A stretch of 64,000 nt of DNA, taken from NCBI RefSeq assembly GCF_900187295.1, contig NZ_LT906473.1, forward strand, positions 2,604,001 to 2,668,000, read 5' to 3'. The position numbers and the translations under genes were made by a program. Positions 61,705-64,000 of this stretch are shown here, in pieces (position 1 is the first letter of the stretch; every line of letters begins with the position of its first letter). Source of the stretch: Corynebacterium cystitidis (GTDB lineage Bacteria > Actinomycetota > Actinomycetes > Mycobacteriales > Mycobacteriaceae). The notes beneath the pieces are model-generated. The model had not been told where the DNA came from. It worked only from the letters and a program-made list of their open reading frames with translations, and did no database searches.

Positions 61705-64000
<2,296 letters not shown>

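Overview
The window is from a Corynebacterium-type actinobacterium. The evidence is the cell-division and cell-envelope kinase cluster fhaA-fhaB-pstP-rodA-pbpA-pknA-pknB-crgA, a FadE5/FadA2/FabG4/HtdX lipid cluster of the kind seen in mycobacteria and corynebacteria, and gyrA-DUF3566-tRNA-Ile-tRNA-Ala at the right end. In this group these genes lie near the chromosomal origin, so the window is probably origin-proximal and covers the gyrA-to-fhaA block in reverse order. I do not name a species.

Left part (1-11.1 kb): the 3' end of larE, a TetR-controlled fatty-acid cluster (fadE5 divergent from fadA2-fabG4-htdX), larB, a toxin-antitoxin cassette framed by a 53-bp direct repeat, a DUF1206 membrane protein and larC. 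LarB, LarC and LarE make the nickel-pincer cofactor of lactate racemase. 11.1-23.7 kb: tRNA-Leu, then the FHA/kinase/SEDS/PBP operon, crgA, a dense DnaA-box cluster, a rhomboid protease and ppiA.

Middle accessory region (23.7-41.4 kb): an IS3 remnant, an iron-siderophore-type ABC transporter, nested IS630/IS21 wreckage, and a complete type I-G (formerly I-U) CRISPR-Cas system (csb1, csb2, cas3, csb3, cas4-cas1, cas2) followed by a 44-repeat array. Upstream of csb1, a segment of about 370 bp is present twice. Each copy has a degenerate CRISPR-repeat-like element, a 35-nt spacer-like stretch and a cas-type promoter whose upstream region partly matches that stretch. This resembles the CreA/CreR crRNA-like regulators. 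One copy drives csb1, the other faces a 49-codon ORF. It is the best candidate here for an undescribed system.

Right part (41.4-64 kb): pseudouridine catabolism (psuG, psuK, an MFS transporter, a divergent LysR regulator), a GNAT acetyltransferase, a lipoprotein, metE-metF, a coiled-coil membrane protein, an ArsR regulator, the urease operon ureABCEFGD, an EamA transporter, Hsp20, a transposase remnant, two identical tRNA-Ala genes, tRNA-Ile, a DUF3566 protein and the 5'-truncated gyrA. Urease and the Lar proteins both imply a need for nickel.

Recurring oddities are a 12-mer, TCGTCGWTAAGC, found 13 times in 64 kb; many short tandem duplications of 9-28 bp, mostly intergenic; and two long inverted repeats in gene-free stretches.
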